Positions 1 to 5,723 of a stretch of 13,555 nt of DNA are shown here, in pieces (position 1 is the stretch's first letter; each line of letters opens with the position of its first letter). The notes beneath the pieces were generated by a model that saw only the letters and a list, made by a program, of their open reading frames with translations, did not search any database and was not told the DNA's origin. Source of the stretch: an uncultured Faecalibacterium sp. (GTDB lineage: Bacteria > Bacillota > Clostridia > Oscillospirales > Ruminococcaceae); NCBI GenBank assembly GCA_902463905.1, contig CABQHF010000032.1, positions 1-13,555 of the forward strand, written 5' to 3'. The translations under genes and the position numbers were made by a program.

Positions 1-46
1 TGGCACCGTAAAGCAGGGCGATGCGCTGCTGGAACTGAAGCACTAA
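1..46 (+). CDS. 3' end of a biotinyl/lipoyl-type domain protein (partial)
   Basis: The only open reading into the window's left edge ends at TAA 44-46 and gives a 14-residue tail, GTVKQGDALLELKH. A 'V-K-x-G-D-x-L-L-E-L' ending is typical of the last beta strands of biotinyl/lipoyl-like domains (biotin carboxyl carriers, HlyD-type adaptors) and also resembles the end of PTS EIIA(Glc)-like domains. A strong intrinsic terminator follows 35 bases downstream, which supports a real gene end on this strand. Too little is present to choose between families. Confidence 0.45.
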   Translation, partial: GTVKQGDALLELKH

Positions 47-80
47 GCGTTTCTCTTCAACTGTAAGGCAGGGTTGTTAT

Positions 81-126
81 AAAGGAAACGGGGCTGTTGC
101 ACATGCGACAGCCCCGTTTCCTTTTT
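81..126 (+). terminator. Intrinsic terminator after the left-edge gene
   Basis: A perfect 17-bp inverted repeat (81-97 with 108-124) closes a 10-nt loop and runs into TTTTT at 122-126. The left arm starts with AAA, so it could also stop leftward transcription. It separates the left-edge gene from the relic region. Confidence 0.85.
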
Positions 127-154
127 CAATATGTGAATGTTCCGCACGATAGCG

Positions 155-316
155 TCACAGCTGCTGCAGCAACGCTTGGCGATCTGCTTCTGAAATGCCC
201 ATTACGTTCATTGCCTGCTCTGGGCTAAGGTTCATGTTTTTCATCAGGTTCTTGACAGAAACCAAAAGTGTTTTGATGTTCTGTTCCGCTGCGGTTTCAT
301 CCCGCATCTGTTCCAT
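155..316 (-). pseudogene. Relic: C-terminal fragment of an Rpn-like PD-(D/E)XK nuclease/transposase
   Basis: The leftward reading frame from about 316 to the stop at 155-157 encodes about 53 residues. It contains a helix-rich segment around LLVSVKNLMKNMNLSPEQAMN and ends ADRQALLQQL (the first stretch is shown with its core residues only: LMKNMNLSPEQAMN). This resembles the C-terminal tail of Rpn family recombination-promoting nuclease/putative transposase proteins of Firmicutes, which usually end with a 'S/T-x-E-Q-A-M' helix and 'L-x-x-L'. The nuclease core is absent. Upstream of about 316 the frame reads into antisense of the neighbouring recombinase relic, so the fragment is cut there. There is no ribosome-binding site for it. 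The family call rests on the tail pattern only. Confidence 0.45.
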
Positions 317-452
317 GGTGGAGTGCGGCCTGGAAAAGACCGCCGTGCAGGCCATCTTGGGTCACAAAAATTTCTCCACCACGCCCAACAAGTACGTCTC
401 CCACAATGACCCGGCTTATCTGTTGCAGGAAATGCAGAAGATGAAGTATTGA
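310..452 (+). pseudogene. Relic: C-terminal end of a second tyrosine recombinase
   Basis: The rightward frame from about 310 to TGA 450-452 encodes about 47 residues. They contain AILGHKNFSTTPNKYVSH, which matches the end of phage-type tyrosine recombinases: the LGH box (histidine III) followed about 11 residues later by the nucleophilic tyrosine in 'TTxxxY'. The upstream two thirds, with the R and HxxR residues, are missing. The frame further left (195-309) is antisense to the Rpn-like relic and does not resemble an integrase. The fragment ends 110 bases outside the element's left attachment core and belongs to a different recombinase from the one inside. It suggests that an earlier mobile element used or lay near this tRNA site. 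Confidence 0.65.
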
Positions 453-510
453 TTTGTTAGATTGTTCGTTAGATTATTACACAGTTTCAGGCGTTTTTAC
501 ACATCTCAAG

Positions 511-557
511 CAAAAGAAAAACGCATAGACGATTTGTTTTTTATCGTCCATGCGTTT
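511..557 (-). terminator. Original tRNA-Thr terminator, displaced by integration
   Basis: A 15-bp stem (519-533 with 543-557, one G-U pair) precedes a T-rich run on the minus strand (the complement of 511-520). It lies 6 bases outside the left copy of the tRNA 3' end and points the same way as the tRNA gene. It is most simply the tRNA's own terminator, pushed 8.3 kb away by the insertion. Confidence 0.8.
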
Positions 558-562
558 ATTTA

Positions 563-586
563 TGGAGCTGGTGACAGGAGTTGAAC
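563..586. repeat. attL core: 24-bp copy of the tRNA-Thr 3' end
   Basis: These 24 bases are identical to 8887-8910, and the match stops abruptly on both sides (A versus T on the left, A versus C on the right). The copy covers CCA, the discriminator, the acceptor 3' strand and the 3' half of the T arm. The rest of the tRNA is missing here, as expected for the displaced fragment created by tRNA-targeted integration. Confidence 0.95.
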
Positions 587-697
587 ATGTTCGCGGACGA
601 TTTCGGGCAAAAATCCGGGATTTTTTGCGCAGAAATCAAACGAAAAAGCGTTGAATAAATTTTTGTCCGGGAACGCGGTTCCTGCCCACCGCCCCAG

Positions 698-720
698 AAG
701 TGTGTTAAAAAGTGTGTTAT
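698..720 (+). repeat. Left integrase arm-type repeat pair
   Basis: Two copies of AGTGTGTTA lie 13 bases apart, just after the integrase stop codon. The same 23-base block recurs at 8817-8839 near the other end with 21 of 23 bases identical and in the same orientation. Paired repeats inside both ends, 112 bp from the left core and 48 bp from the right core, fit arm-type binding sites for the integrase N-terminal domain. Confidence 0.7.
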
Positions 721-724
721 TTTT

Positions 725-1801
725 TCAGCCGCTGCCAAGCAGCTTGATGAACCTTGCATCCACATCACGGGCCGTGTTCTCAGCGTCGCCCGTCAGTTCG
801 TGGGAGTACCAGCCGAACGTGTCCATGCTCTGGCTGTGGCCCACAAGGCCCTTTATTTCGCCCTCTGGCAGGCTCTTCACGATGGACACGAACGTGTGCC
901 GCAGCGAGTACAGCGACACCGGCGGCAGGTCATTGGCCCGCAGATAGACCTGCCAGCGCTTATAAAAATAGCCCTCCGACTTGATTTCAAACACGCTTTC
1001 CCCCGCCCCTGTAACGGCCCGCTGCTGTTCCAGCACGGAACGGGAGAAGCCAGACAGGGCAAAGGCCCGCACCGCATTTTCGTTTTTGCCGTGGGTCTCT
1101 TCCCCCAGCACGTTCACGGCGCGCCTGATCGTGACGGTATCGCCCCGCACATCATCCCAGCACAGCCCAAGCAGCTCACCGGGCCGCATGCCCGTGAGGA
1201 TGGCAAACCGGTATGCACAGATAAAGTCATCGTGCACGCGCTTGCCCCGATACAGGGTTGTGTCCACGCTGAACAACACTTGCAGGGCATCCGGCTGCAT
1301 GATCGCCTTGCCCTTGAGACGGGCCCCGGCGGGGACGTGCAGCCCTTCCGGGTTGAACGTGGTCAACTTCCGCGCCCGGCAATACCGGCAGAATGCCCGC
1401 ATATCAGCGCACAAGGATTGCAGGCTCTTCTTGCTCAGGCCGTCCGAATAGGCATCGTCCACCACGTTTTGCAAGTCCTGCTCTGTCAGGCTGGTAATGC
1501 GCTTCTTCCCAATCGCGGGCAGAATGCGCGTGCGCCAGCGGCTTTCAACGTTGCGACAGTTGCCGGTGCCGTTCGTCTTTTCCAGTGTGGCGTACCAGTC
1601 TTTATACAGCTCATCGACCCGGCGGGCCTTGACGCCTATCCCATCATCCAGCCAGGAATCTGCCTTTGCGTTCGCTTCCCGCTGCCCTGTGCGGCCCGGC
1701 TTTGAGCTGTAGAACTGTTTCCGGATCCCGTCTTTCTGCACGGCTATGCGCCAGCGCTGGTATTTTTCTTCCCACTGGGCTGTATTCGTTCGCTTACTCA
1801 T
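725..1801 (-). CDS. int: Phage-type tyrosine recombinase (integrase)
   Basis: This 358-residue protein catalyses insertion of the element into, and excision from, the tRNA-Thr 3' end. Residues 1-50 look like an AP2-type arm-binding domain, about 60-145 form the SAM-like core-binding domain, and about 165-350 are catalytic. Visible catalytic residues are R206 in TGMRPGELLGL, R301 in YSLRHTF (tyrosine replaces the usual first histidine of HxxR, a common variant), H322 in the VGH box and nucleophile Y332 in GWYSH. Full length is normal for the family. The gene lies directly inside attL and reads toward it. Its ATG overlaps the end of the MntA-HepT-like gene by 8 bases (ATGAGTAA), and no strong Shine-Dalgarno is visible. 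Its translation is therefore probably coupled to that gene and its transcription driven from the repressor promoter. Confidence 0.95.
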   Translation of the reverse strand: MSKRTNTAQWEEKYQRWRIAVQKDGIRKQFYSSKPGRTGQREANAKADSWLDDGIGVKARRVDELYKDWYATLEKTNGTGNCRNVESRWRTRILPAIGKKRITSLTEQDLQNVVDDAYSDGLSKKSLQSLCADMRAFCRYCRARKLTTFNPEGLHVPAGARLKGKAIMQPDALQVLFSVDTTLYRGKRVHDDFICAYRFAILTGMRPGELLGLCWDDVRGDTVTIRRAVNVLGEETHGKNENAVRAFALSGFSRSVLEQQRAVTGAGESVFEIKSEGYFYKRWQVYLRANDLPPVSLYSLRHTFVSIVKSLPEGEIKGLVGHSQSMDTFGWYSHELTGDAENTARDVDARFIKLLGSG

Positions 1802-2453
1802 CTTTCATGTAGGCCGTCACACTGTCGAACAGGGGCAGATACTGCCCCTCTATCCGCTCAAAAATTGCCGCCGCCGTGGCTTCATCGTAGACGTGGGACG
1901 TCAGATTGCGGTCGTTCAGCAGGGACACCCACGCCTTTTGATCGTCTATCATGCCAAAGGCAAACGCCTGCTTGATTACTTCCTTCGGGCTGTTGATGTT
2001 GGTATACCCTTGGTCAAGCAGGTATTCCCGCATGGTTTTCCATGCCAGTTCCGTGCAGAACTCGAAACGCTGGATGGTCCCATCCCGTACCGAATCCAGA
2101 GGGAACTTCTTGTAATCGTCCAGCGCTTCCCGCAGCCGGGCCACAGCAGCGGTAAAGCGGTCGTATTTTTCGTGCAGCTTGTCCATGAGCTCTACCCCAT
2201 CCCTTTCGATGTTCGCAAGAAATACCGGCTCCATGCCGTCCTGAATATGCACAATGTCAAACTTGAGCAGCGTTGGCAGCTCTTCGCAGTGCATCCAGAA
2301 TTCTGCCCGGTTATCTTCGGGCATTCCGTACACGGCCAGATCTATGTCACTGTTTGGCCGGTTGTCTCCTCTGGCACGGGAACCAAACAGCACAAGCCGC
2401 TTTGCACCATACCGGCGAGCCAGTGCGGCCAGCTGGCTATAAAGTTCTTCCAT
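1794..2453 (-). CDS. Single-chain MntA-HepT-like protein: nucleotidyltransferase fused to HEPN (HI0074-like) domain
   Basis: The protein has 219 residues. Residues 1-93 are a minimal nucleotidyltransferase with GSRARGDNRPNSDID at 24-38, which fits the MntA motif GS-x10-D-x-D (G24, S25, D36, D38), and a third aspartate D66 in KFDIVH. Residues 94-219 are an all-helical HI0074/NTSB-type HEPN domain with R182-x4-H187-x-Y189 (RNLTSHVYDE), the HepT RNase motif. In characterised HepT-MntA pairs HepT is a toxic RNase and MntA neutralises it by adding AMP to a tyrosine. Those are separate proteins, whereas here both are in one chain. An AGGTGA ribosome-binding site lies just before ATG 2453. It sits between repressor and integrase in the lysogenically expressed operon, a usual place for anti-phage or maintenance cargo. 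Toxin activity is inferred; the protein could be a housekeeping-type nucleotidyltransferase instead. Confidence 0.85.
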   Translation of the reverse strand: MEELYSQLAALARRYGAKRLVLFGSRARGDNRPNSDIDLAVYGMPEDNRAEFWMHCEELPTLLKFDIVHIQDGMEPVFLANIERDGVELMDKLHEKYDRFTAAVARLREALDDYKKFPLDSVRDGTIQRFEFCTELAWKTMREYLLDQGYTNINSPKEVIKQAFAFGMIDDQKAWVSLLNDRNLTSHVYDEATAAAIFERIEGQYLPLFDSVTAYMKDE

Positions 2454-2494
2454 GGGTTCACCTCACACGCTCACAGCTGCCCGCTGTGGGCGTT

Positions 2495-3073
2495 TTATTT
2501 TTGTTCGGGTTCTTTATCGTCCAGCCCGGCGGGCGCGTCCTGTGGGGCGCTCTGGGCGCGCTGGTATTTCGGTATCTGGGCGAGTTCTTCCACGCGGTCA
2601 ACGGCCGCGGTCTGGCCGTCATCGTTCAGGGAACGGAAGTGCTGCAACAACTGGGCTTCCTTGCTTACAGGTTTATTTTTTGCGGAGGCCTGATAGGCCG
2701 CAGCAAGTGCCGCTTTTGAGATTTGCTCAATCTGGGCTCTAAGTTCCGGCGTCATCACAGCGTTTACGGCAGACGCTTTAATTTTTTCCGATGCGGCAGA
2801 GAGTGCGGAATTCTGCTCAAACATGGAGTTGACAAATTCATTGACAGCATTCATCGACTTGCTGTCAATGGTAAAGGTTAAACTATCGTCCAGATCAGCC
2901 ACATCACAGCCCAGCGCGTCGGCAATTTTGCGCAGCGTCCCTATTTTAGGGTTCAGCCTTCCGGATTCATATTTCCTTAGTGTTGACGGGTCTATCCCTA
3001 TTTTTTCAGCGAGCTGCTTTTGTGTCATATGGTTTTCAACTCTGCAATAATAAATCCTTTCGCCTATTGTCAT
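2495..3073 (-). CDS. XRE-family CI-like repressor without a peptidase domain
   Basis: The protein has 192 residues. Residues 1-62 are a Cro/CI helix-turn-helix (TQKQLAEKIGIDPSTLRKYESG, central part QLAEKIGIDPSTLRKYE). Residues 65-192 are polar and helix-rich with an Ala/Lys/Gln-rich middle and an acidic tail, and carry no S24 peptidase. It is divergently transcribed from the Cro-like gene across a 150-bp switch with three operators, so it is the likely maintenance repressor of this element. Without a self-cleavage domain it would need another route to induction, such as a helper-phage antirepressor (as in staphylococcal pathogenicity islands) or the stand-alone S24-like protein at 5827-6210. 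The downstream MntA-HepT-like gene and integrase follow on the same strand with no clear terminator between. Confidence 0.9.
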   Translation of the reverse strand: MTIGERIYYCRVENHMTQKQLAEKIGIDPSTLRKYESGRLNPKIGTLRKIADALGCDVADLDDSLTFTIDSKSMNAVNEFVNSMFEQNSALSAASEKIKASAVNAVMTPELRAQIEQISKAALAAAYQASAKNKPVSKEAQLLQHFRSLNDDGQTAAVDRVEELAQIPKYQRAQSAPQDAPAGLDDKEPEQK

Positions 3074-3102
3074 CTGAATGCACCGCCCTTCCTTCTTTGG
3101 TC

Positions 3103-3131
3103 AGTATACCACACCTGACGGGAAAATGGAA
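3103..3131 (-). promoter_or_regulatory. Repressor maintenance promoter (leftward)
   Basis: Read on the minus strand, TTCCAT (3131-3126), 17 bases and TATACT (3108-3103) give a good -10 with a weak -35. That fits a promoter needing help or subject to autoregulation. The -35 is overlapped by the leftmost operator (3127-3142). It would drive repressor, MntA-HepT-like gene and integrase. Confidence 0.6.
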
Positions 3132-3205
3132 TAAAAATCCCTATACAACCATTGACAGGGACTTTGATACCTGCTATACTACTATGCAGAGGGACAAAAG
3201 TCCCT
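3127..3205. promoter_or_regulatory. Three 16-bp operators of the lysogeny switch
   Basis: The strongest site is a perfect palindrome, AGGGAC-AAAA-GTCCCT, at 3190-3205. Two imperfect copies precede it: 3157-3172 (AGGGAC-TTTG-ATACCT) and 3127-3142 (TGGAAT-AAAA-ATCCCT). All have 6-bp arms and a 4-bp centre. Centres are 30 and 33 bp apart, about three helical turns, so dimers would sit on one DNA face. The middle site lies inside the rightward promoter, the right site lies just downstream of its start, and the left site covers the leftward -35. This is the geometry of a lambda-like OR region. Confidence 0.7.
3152..3180 (+). promoter_or_regulatory. Early rightward promoter
   Basis: TTGACA (3152-3157), a 17-base spacer and TATACT (3175-3180) form a near-consensus sigma-70-type promoter. 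Transcription should begin near 3187. An operator fills the spacer and another lies at the start, so the promoter is expected to be strong and tightly repressed. It serves the Cro-like, XRE and ATPase genes. Confidence 0.85.
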
Positions 3206-3223
3206 GAAAGGAGGTGCACACAA

Positions 3224-3430
3224 ATGGCAAAATCCATCATTGTTGACCGCGTGAAGTTCATTGCGGAGATGGCACGCCAGAATCTGACCGTCGAAGAACT
3301 TTCCCAGAAAGCCGGTGTGGGCCGTCAAGCTATCTGGAAAATGCGCCAGAGCAAACCCGTGTGGCGTACCACTGCCGGGCATGTTGCGAATGCCCTTGGC
3401 GTGTCCGTGGACGATTTGAAGGAGGACTAA
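3224..3430 (+). CDS. Cro-like small helix-turn-helix regulator
   Basis: The 68-residue protein is almost entirely one XRE-type helix-turn-helix: LTVEELSQKAGVGRQAIWKM at about 21-40, followed by a final helix ending LGVSVDDLKED. The ATG at 3224 is preferred over the earlier in-frame start because AAGGAGG lies 7-8 bases upstream and the frame before it overlaps the promoter. As first gene of the rightward operon, opposite the repressor and beside the three operators, it is the natural Cro counterpart. The next gene follows after 2 bases, and its ribosome-binding site lies within the end of this gene. Confidence 0.85.
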   Translation: MAKSIIVDRVKFIAEMARQNLTVEELSQKAGVGRQAIWKMRQSKPVWRTTAGHVANALGVSVDDLKED

Positions 3431-3432
3431 CC

Positions 3433-3663
3433 ATGTACAGACCATTCAAGAACCTGCGCATGCGGATGGTTCAACTTGACTACAACCAAGAAGAACTGTC
3501 CAAGGCGGCAGGCATCCCCAAGGCCACATTGAGCCAGCGCATAAACGGCAACCGCCCGTTTGATGCCTACCAGATCAGCGCCCTGTGCAAGGTGCTGGAG
3601 ATCAAGCCGGAGGAAATCGGACGGTATTTCTTCGAGCCGACGGCCCAGAAGAAGGCAGGGTGA
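3433..3663 (+). CDS. Second small XRE-family regulator
   Basis: The protein has 76 residues with one XRE helix-turn-helix: YNQEELSKAAGIPKATLSQR at about 17-36, then RPFDAYQISALCKVLEI. The ATG at 3433 has GGAGG inside the end of the preceding gene. Two tandem small XRE proteins ahead of the replication ATPase suggest staged early regulation, one Cro-like and one controlling replication or later genes. Which protein binds which operator cannot be read from the sequence. The stop codon lies 4 bases before the start of the ATPase, indicating translational coupling. Confidence 0.85.
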   Translation: MYRPFKNLRMRMVQLDYNQEELSKAAGIPKATLSQRINGNRPFDAYQISALCKVLEIKPEEIGRYFFEPTAQKKAG

Positions 3664-3667
3664 GACA

Positions 3668-5062
3668 TTGACCACGGAAGAAAAAGAAATCAGCCCCGGC
3701 AGTTATGTGGATTTTCTCCACTATCTGGACACCGTGACCACCGAAGAAGCGCTGTTTTCCCGTCTGACATACTGGTTTGCATTCCAGACTTCCCCGGATG
3801 ACGTGCACAGCCGCATTGACCTTGTAGAGCAGCGGGCGCGGGAGCTGAGACTGTGGAACGGCCTTGACCTGAAGGTGGAACGCTGGATGCAGGCTTGCAA
3901 GGAAGAGTTCAACACCATGGACCGGGAAGCGTTCACCGCGTTTATCACGCAGGATTACACCGCCTATCGGGACGGCGCAGCAGACCAGAAGGGCAAGCCG
4001 CCCGCCCCGGAGTGTATGAAGGACGTCAAAAGCGAGAATGTGCAATGGTTGGTGCCGGAGCTGCTGCCACTTGGTGAGCTTTCGTTGCTGGGTGCCGATG
4101 GCGGCACCGGCAAAGGCATCTGGCAGGCGCAGCTGATCGCCTATGTGACCGCCGGGAAAACGTCGGGATTCTTCCCGGTGCCCCCGCCCCAGACCGGCAA
4201 AGTGTTGATTCTGGCCGGTGAGGATGACCCCGGCAAAGTCCTGCGCGGGCGTCTGCTGGCTGCCGGTGCTGACATGGAAAAAGTAATGGTTGTCACCTCT
4301 GACGATTATTACATCCAGACCGGCAAGCAACTGTGCATCAAAGACAAGGCACTGGCCGACTTCGTGGACACCAGCGAGCCTATTCTGATGATTCTTGACC
4401 CGCTGCAGAGCTTCCTGCCCGCTGATGTGGAAATGGCCAGCCGCAACCAGATGAGAAACACCACCCTGCCCCTGAAGGGCATCAGCCGCACGCACAACCT
4501 TGCTACCCTGATCGCAATGCACACCAACAAGAAACAGGGTGTTGCAGGCCGTGCCCGTCTGGCTGACAGTTCCGACATCTGGGACATTGCCCGCAGCGTG
4601 ATCATGATGGGCCGCAGCCGCAACGATGGCAAAATCTACGTTAGCCACGAAAAGAGCAGTTACAGCCGCCAGCAGCAAACCGTGTTGATGCACATTGAGG
4701 ATGTGACCATCGACGGCATCAAGACCGCCCGCGCCGTGTTCGACGGCTACACCGACAAGAAAGACATTGACTTTATCGAAGAACGCCGGTTCCGGCAGGC
4801 CCAAACCAAGGATGACGCGCGGGACGCTATCCTGAACGTGCTTGCAGAGAGCAACACCGCCAGCATGGCAAGCCCACAGCTTAAAAGCGCGGTCATGCAG
4901 GAAATTGGGTGCAGTGAGCCGACCTATAAACGGGCCTATTCCGAGCTTGTGAAGTCCGGCGAGATTGCAAAATATCAGTTGAATCAGAAGGACGGCGTGC
5001 GCGGCTGGTTTACACGATTAGCCTACCGTAGTGAATCAGAAGATACAGAGACAGATATTTAA
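3668..5062 (+). CDS. RepA-like RecA-fold AAA ATPase (putative replicative helicase/initiator)
   Basis: The 464-residue protein starts at TTG 3668, 4 bases after the preceding stop; the longer frame would overlap that gene. Residues 1-125 form an uncharacterised helical region. Residues about 126-365 are a RecA-like core of the AAA_25/RSF1010-RepA type: a Walker A-like loop GADGGTGKG at 142-150, GEDDPGK at 184-190, Walker B ILMILDPLQSF ending at D244, and a sensor stretch LIAMHTNKK at 281-289. Residues about 383-452 look like a winged helix, a plausible DNA-binding tail. Oddly, G150 follows the Walker A lysine where Thr or Ser is usual. No primase domain is fused or adjacent. The iteron cluster immediately downstream supports a replication role. 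A DNA-partition or repair ATPase is less likely. Confidence 0.85.
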   Translation: MTTEEKEISPGSYVDFLHYLDTVTTEEALFSRLTYWFAFQTSPDDVHSRIDLVEQRARELRLWNGLDLKVERWMQACKEEFNTMDREAFTAFITQDYTAYRDGAADQKGKPPAPECMKDVKSENVQWLVPELLPLGELSLLGADGGTGKGIWQAQLIAYVTAGKTSGFFPVPPPQTGKVLILAGEDDPGKVLRGRLLAAGADMEKVMVVTSDDYYIQTGKQLCIKDKALADFVDTSEPILMILDPLQSFLPADVEMASRNQMRNTTLPLKGISRTHNLATLIAMHTNKKQGVAGRARLADSSDIWDIARSVIMMGRSRNDGKIYVSHEKSSYSRQQQTVLMHIEDVTIDGIKTARAVFDGYTDKKDIDFIEERRFRQAQTKDDARDAILNVLAESNTASMASPQLKSAVMQEIGCSEPTYKRAYSELVKSGEIAKYQLNQKDGVRGWFTRLAYRSESEDTETDI

Positions 5063-5212
5063 TTTATTATCGTTTAAAATCGTCAGTGTATCAGTTTGAT
5101 ACTCTGACAGTCTTGATACACTGACCCTCTCTGTATCAAGCAAAGTCACTGTATCACGTTGATATAGTCGGTTTTTAAGCGCTATTCCGTTGGAAATCTG
5201 TCACTGTATCAG
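5042..5212 (+). repeat. Iteron cluster, putative replication origin
   Basis: Copies of a 12-base unit close to TCA[G/C]TGTATCA[G/A/C] occur at 5083-5094, 5146-5157 and 5201-5212. Further copies are at 5113-5124 (minus strand) and 5130-5140, with a partial one at 5042-5053 (minus strand). The segment 5112-5140 is also a perfect 9-bp inverted repeat (CTTGATACA/TGTATCAAG) with an 11-bp spacer. AT-rich DNA (5056-5080 and around 5174) flanks the repeats. Iterons directly after a RepA-like ATPase gene are typical of satellite and plasmid origins. Operator sites for the small XRE proteins are the alternative. Confidence 0.65.
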
Positions 5213-5250
5213 ATAGTTTCACCACAGTAGAGATGGAAGGAGAACGACCC

Positions 5251-5494
5251 ATGCGCCACAAACAGAGAATTTGCCCGCTGCCTGTATTACGCATGTGTTG
5301 CCGAATGTGGCGGCCGTCGAAATTTTCAAATGCCGGAATCTACAGCGGCCCGGTATGGAATCAAGCACAATTCCCTGATACGATACCGCAAAGAGCTTCA
5401 GGACGCCGGGTTCATCAACCGTGAACAGAGCGGAAAAAACACGCGAACCCCGAACGAGTATTCATTCTCGTTTGACTGGTATATGCCGCCCTAA
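5251..5494 (+). pseudogene. Frameshifted winged-helix replication-type protein
   Basis: GGAAGGAGA at 5236-5244 places the start at ATG 5251, but that frame gives an unrecognisable peptide after MRHK. One frame over, the sequence is open from 5231 to TAA 5492-5494 and reads as a clean winged helix: NREFARCLYYACVAEC, then ARYGIKHNSLIRYRKELQDA, GFINREQSG and a final strand EYSFSFDWYMPP. That frame has no start codon before ATG 5330, which lies inside the domain. A one-base gain or two-base loss within 5257-5266 (for example in the AAA run at 5260-5262) would join them into an 81-residue protein beginning MRHKNREFARCL. It is either a decayed gene, a sequencing error, or programmed frameshifting. 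Placement after the iterons suggests a replication accessory or origin-binding role. Confidence 0.6.
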
Positions 5495-5528
5495 ATTTTG
5501 GGAGGGGGATGGTATATATATAATATCT

Positions 5529-5609
5529 GGTTCAAAATGACCCCGGTTCAGAATGGACCCCCGTCAAATTGTCACCCCTGACAAAATGTCACCGGTGACA
5601 ACTTGTCAG
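5529..5609. repeat. Five imperfect 16-bp units with TGACA-N3-TGTCA palindromes
   Basis: Units start at 5529, 5545, 5563, 5579 and 5594 and share a pattern like (g)tCAaAaTGtCACCcc. The last two contain perfect palindromes TGACA-AAA-TGTCA (5579-5591) and TGACA-ACT-TGTCA (5596-5608), and GTCACCGGTGAC (5588-5599) bridges them. They lie just upstream of the small membrane peptide and S24-like genes, so they could be an operator array. The other reading is a fossil of the repetitive Pro-rich linker that replication proteins of this type often carry after the winged helix. Stops in all three frames mean it is not coding now. Confidence 0.55.
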
Positions 5610-5619
5610 ACCAAGCAAC

Positions 5620-5655
5620 AAGAAAGCCGCTTCCCTGCGGCAACAGGGAGGCGGC
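5620..5655 (-). terminator. Possible leftward terminator or structural hairpin
   Basis: A 12-bp stem (5626-5637 with 5644-5655, one wobble pair) closes a 6-nt loop. The only T-rich side is on the minus strand (the complement of 5620-5625). No leftward gene ends here, so it may instead be an RNA structure in the leader of the downstream genes. Confidence 0.3.
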
Positions 5656-5723
5656 ACGATGGGCGGTATAGTTGACAATGACCAATACCGCTCCCAGTTT
5701 AACAAAACAGGAGGATTTTTGCA

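Noticed and set aside
563..586. Second tRNA gene at the left end
   Set aside because: Only the 3'-terminal 24 bases are present; no anticodon or D arm follows, so it is the displaced att copy.
1746..2693. 315-residue frame antisense to the MntA-HepT-like gene and repressor
   Set aside because: It spans two well-supported genes on the other strand and has no coherent domain.
3602..4804. 400-residue open frame antisense to the RepA-like ATPase
   Set aside because: Shadow of the ATPase gene; low-complexity His/Gly/Val composition, no ribosome-binding site, no motifs.
5083..5609. CRISPR array in the repeat-rich region
   Set aside because: Repeats are short, irregularly spaced, in both orientations and partly palindromic, with no uniform spacers and no cas genes.
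5672..5700. Promoter from TTGACA at 5672-5677 for the small membrane peptide
   Set aside because: The -35 is perfect but the stretch 17 bases downstream is CAGTTT-like, with no credible -10.
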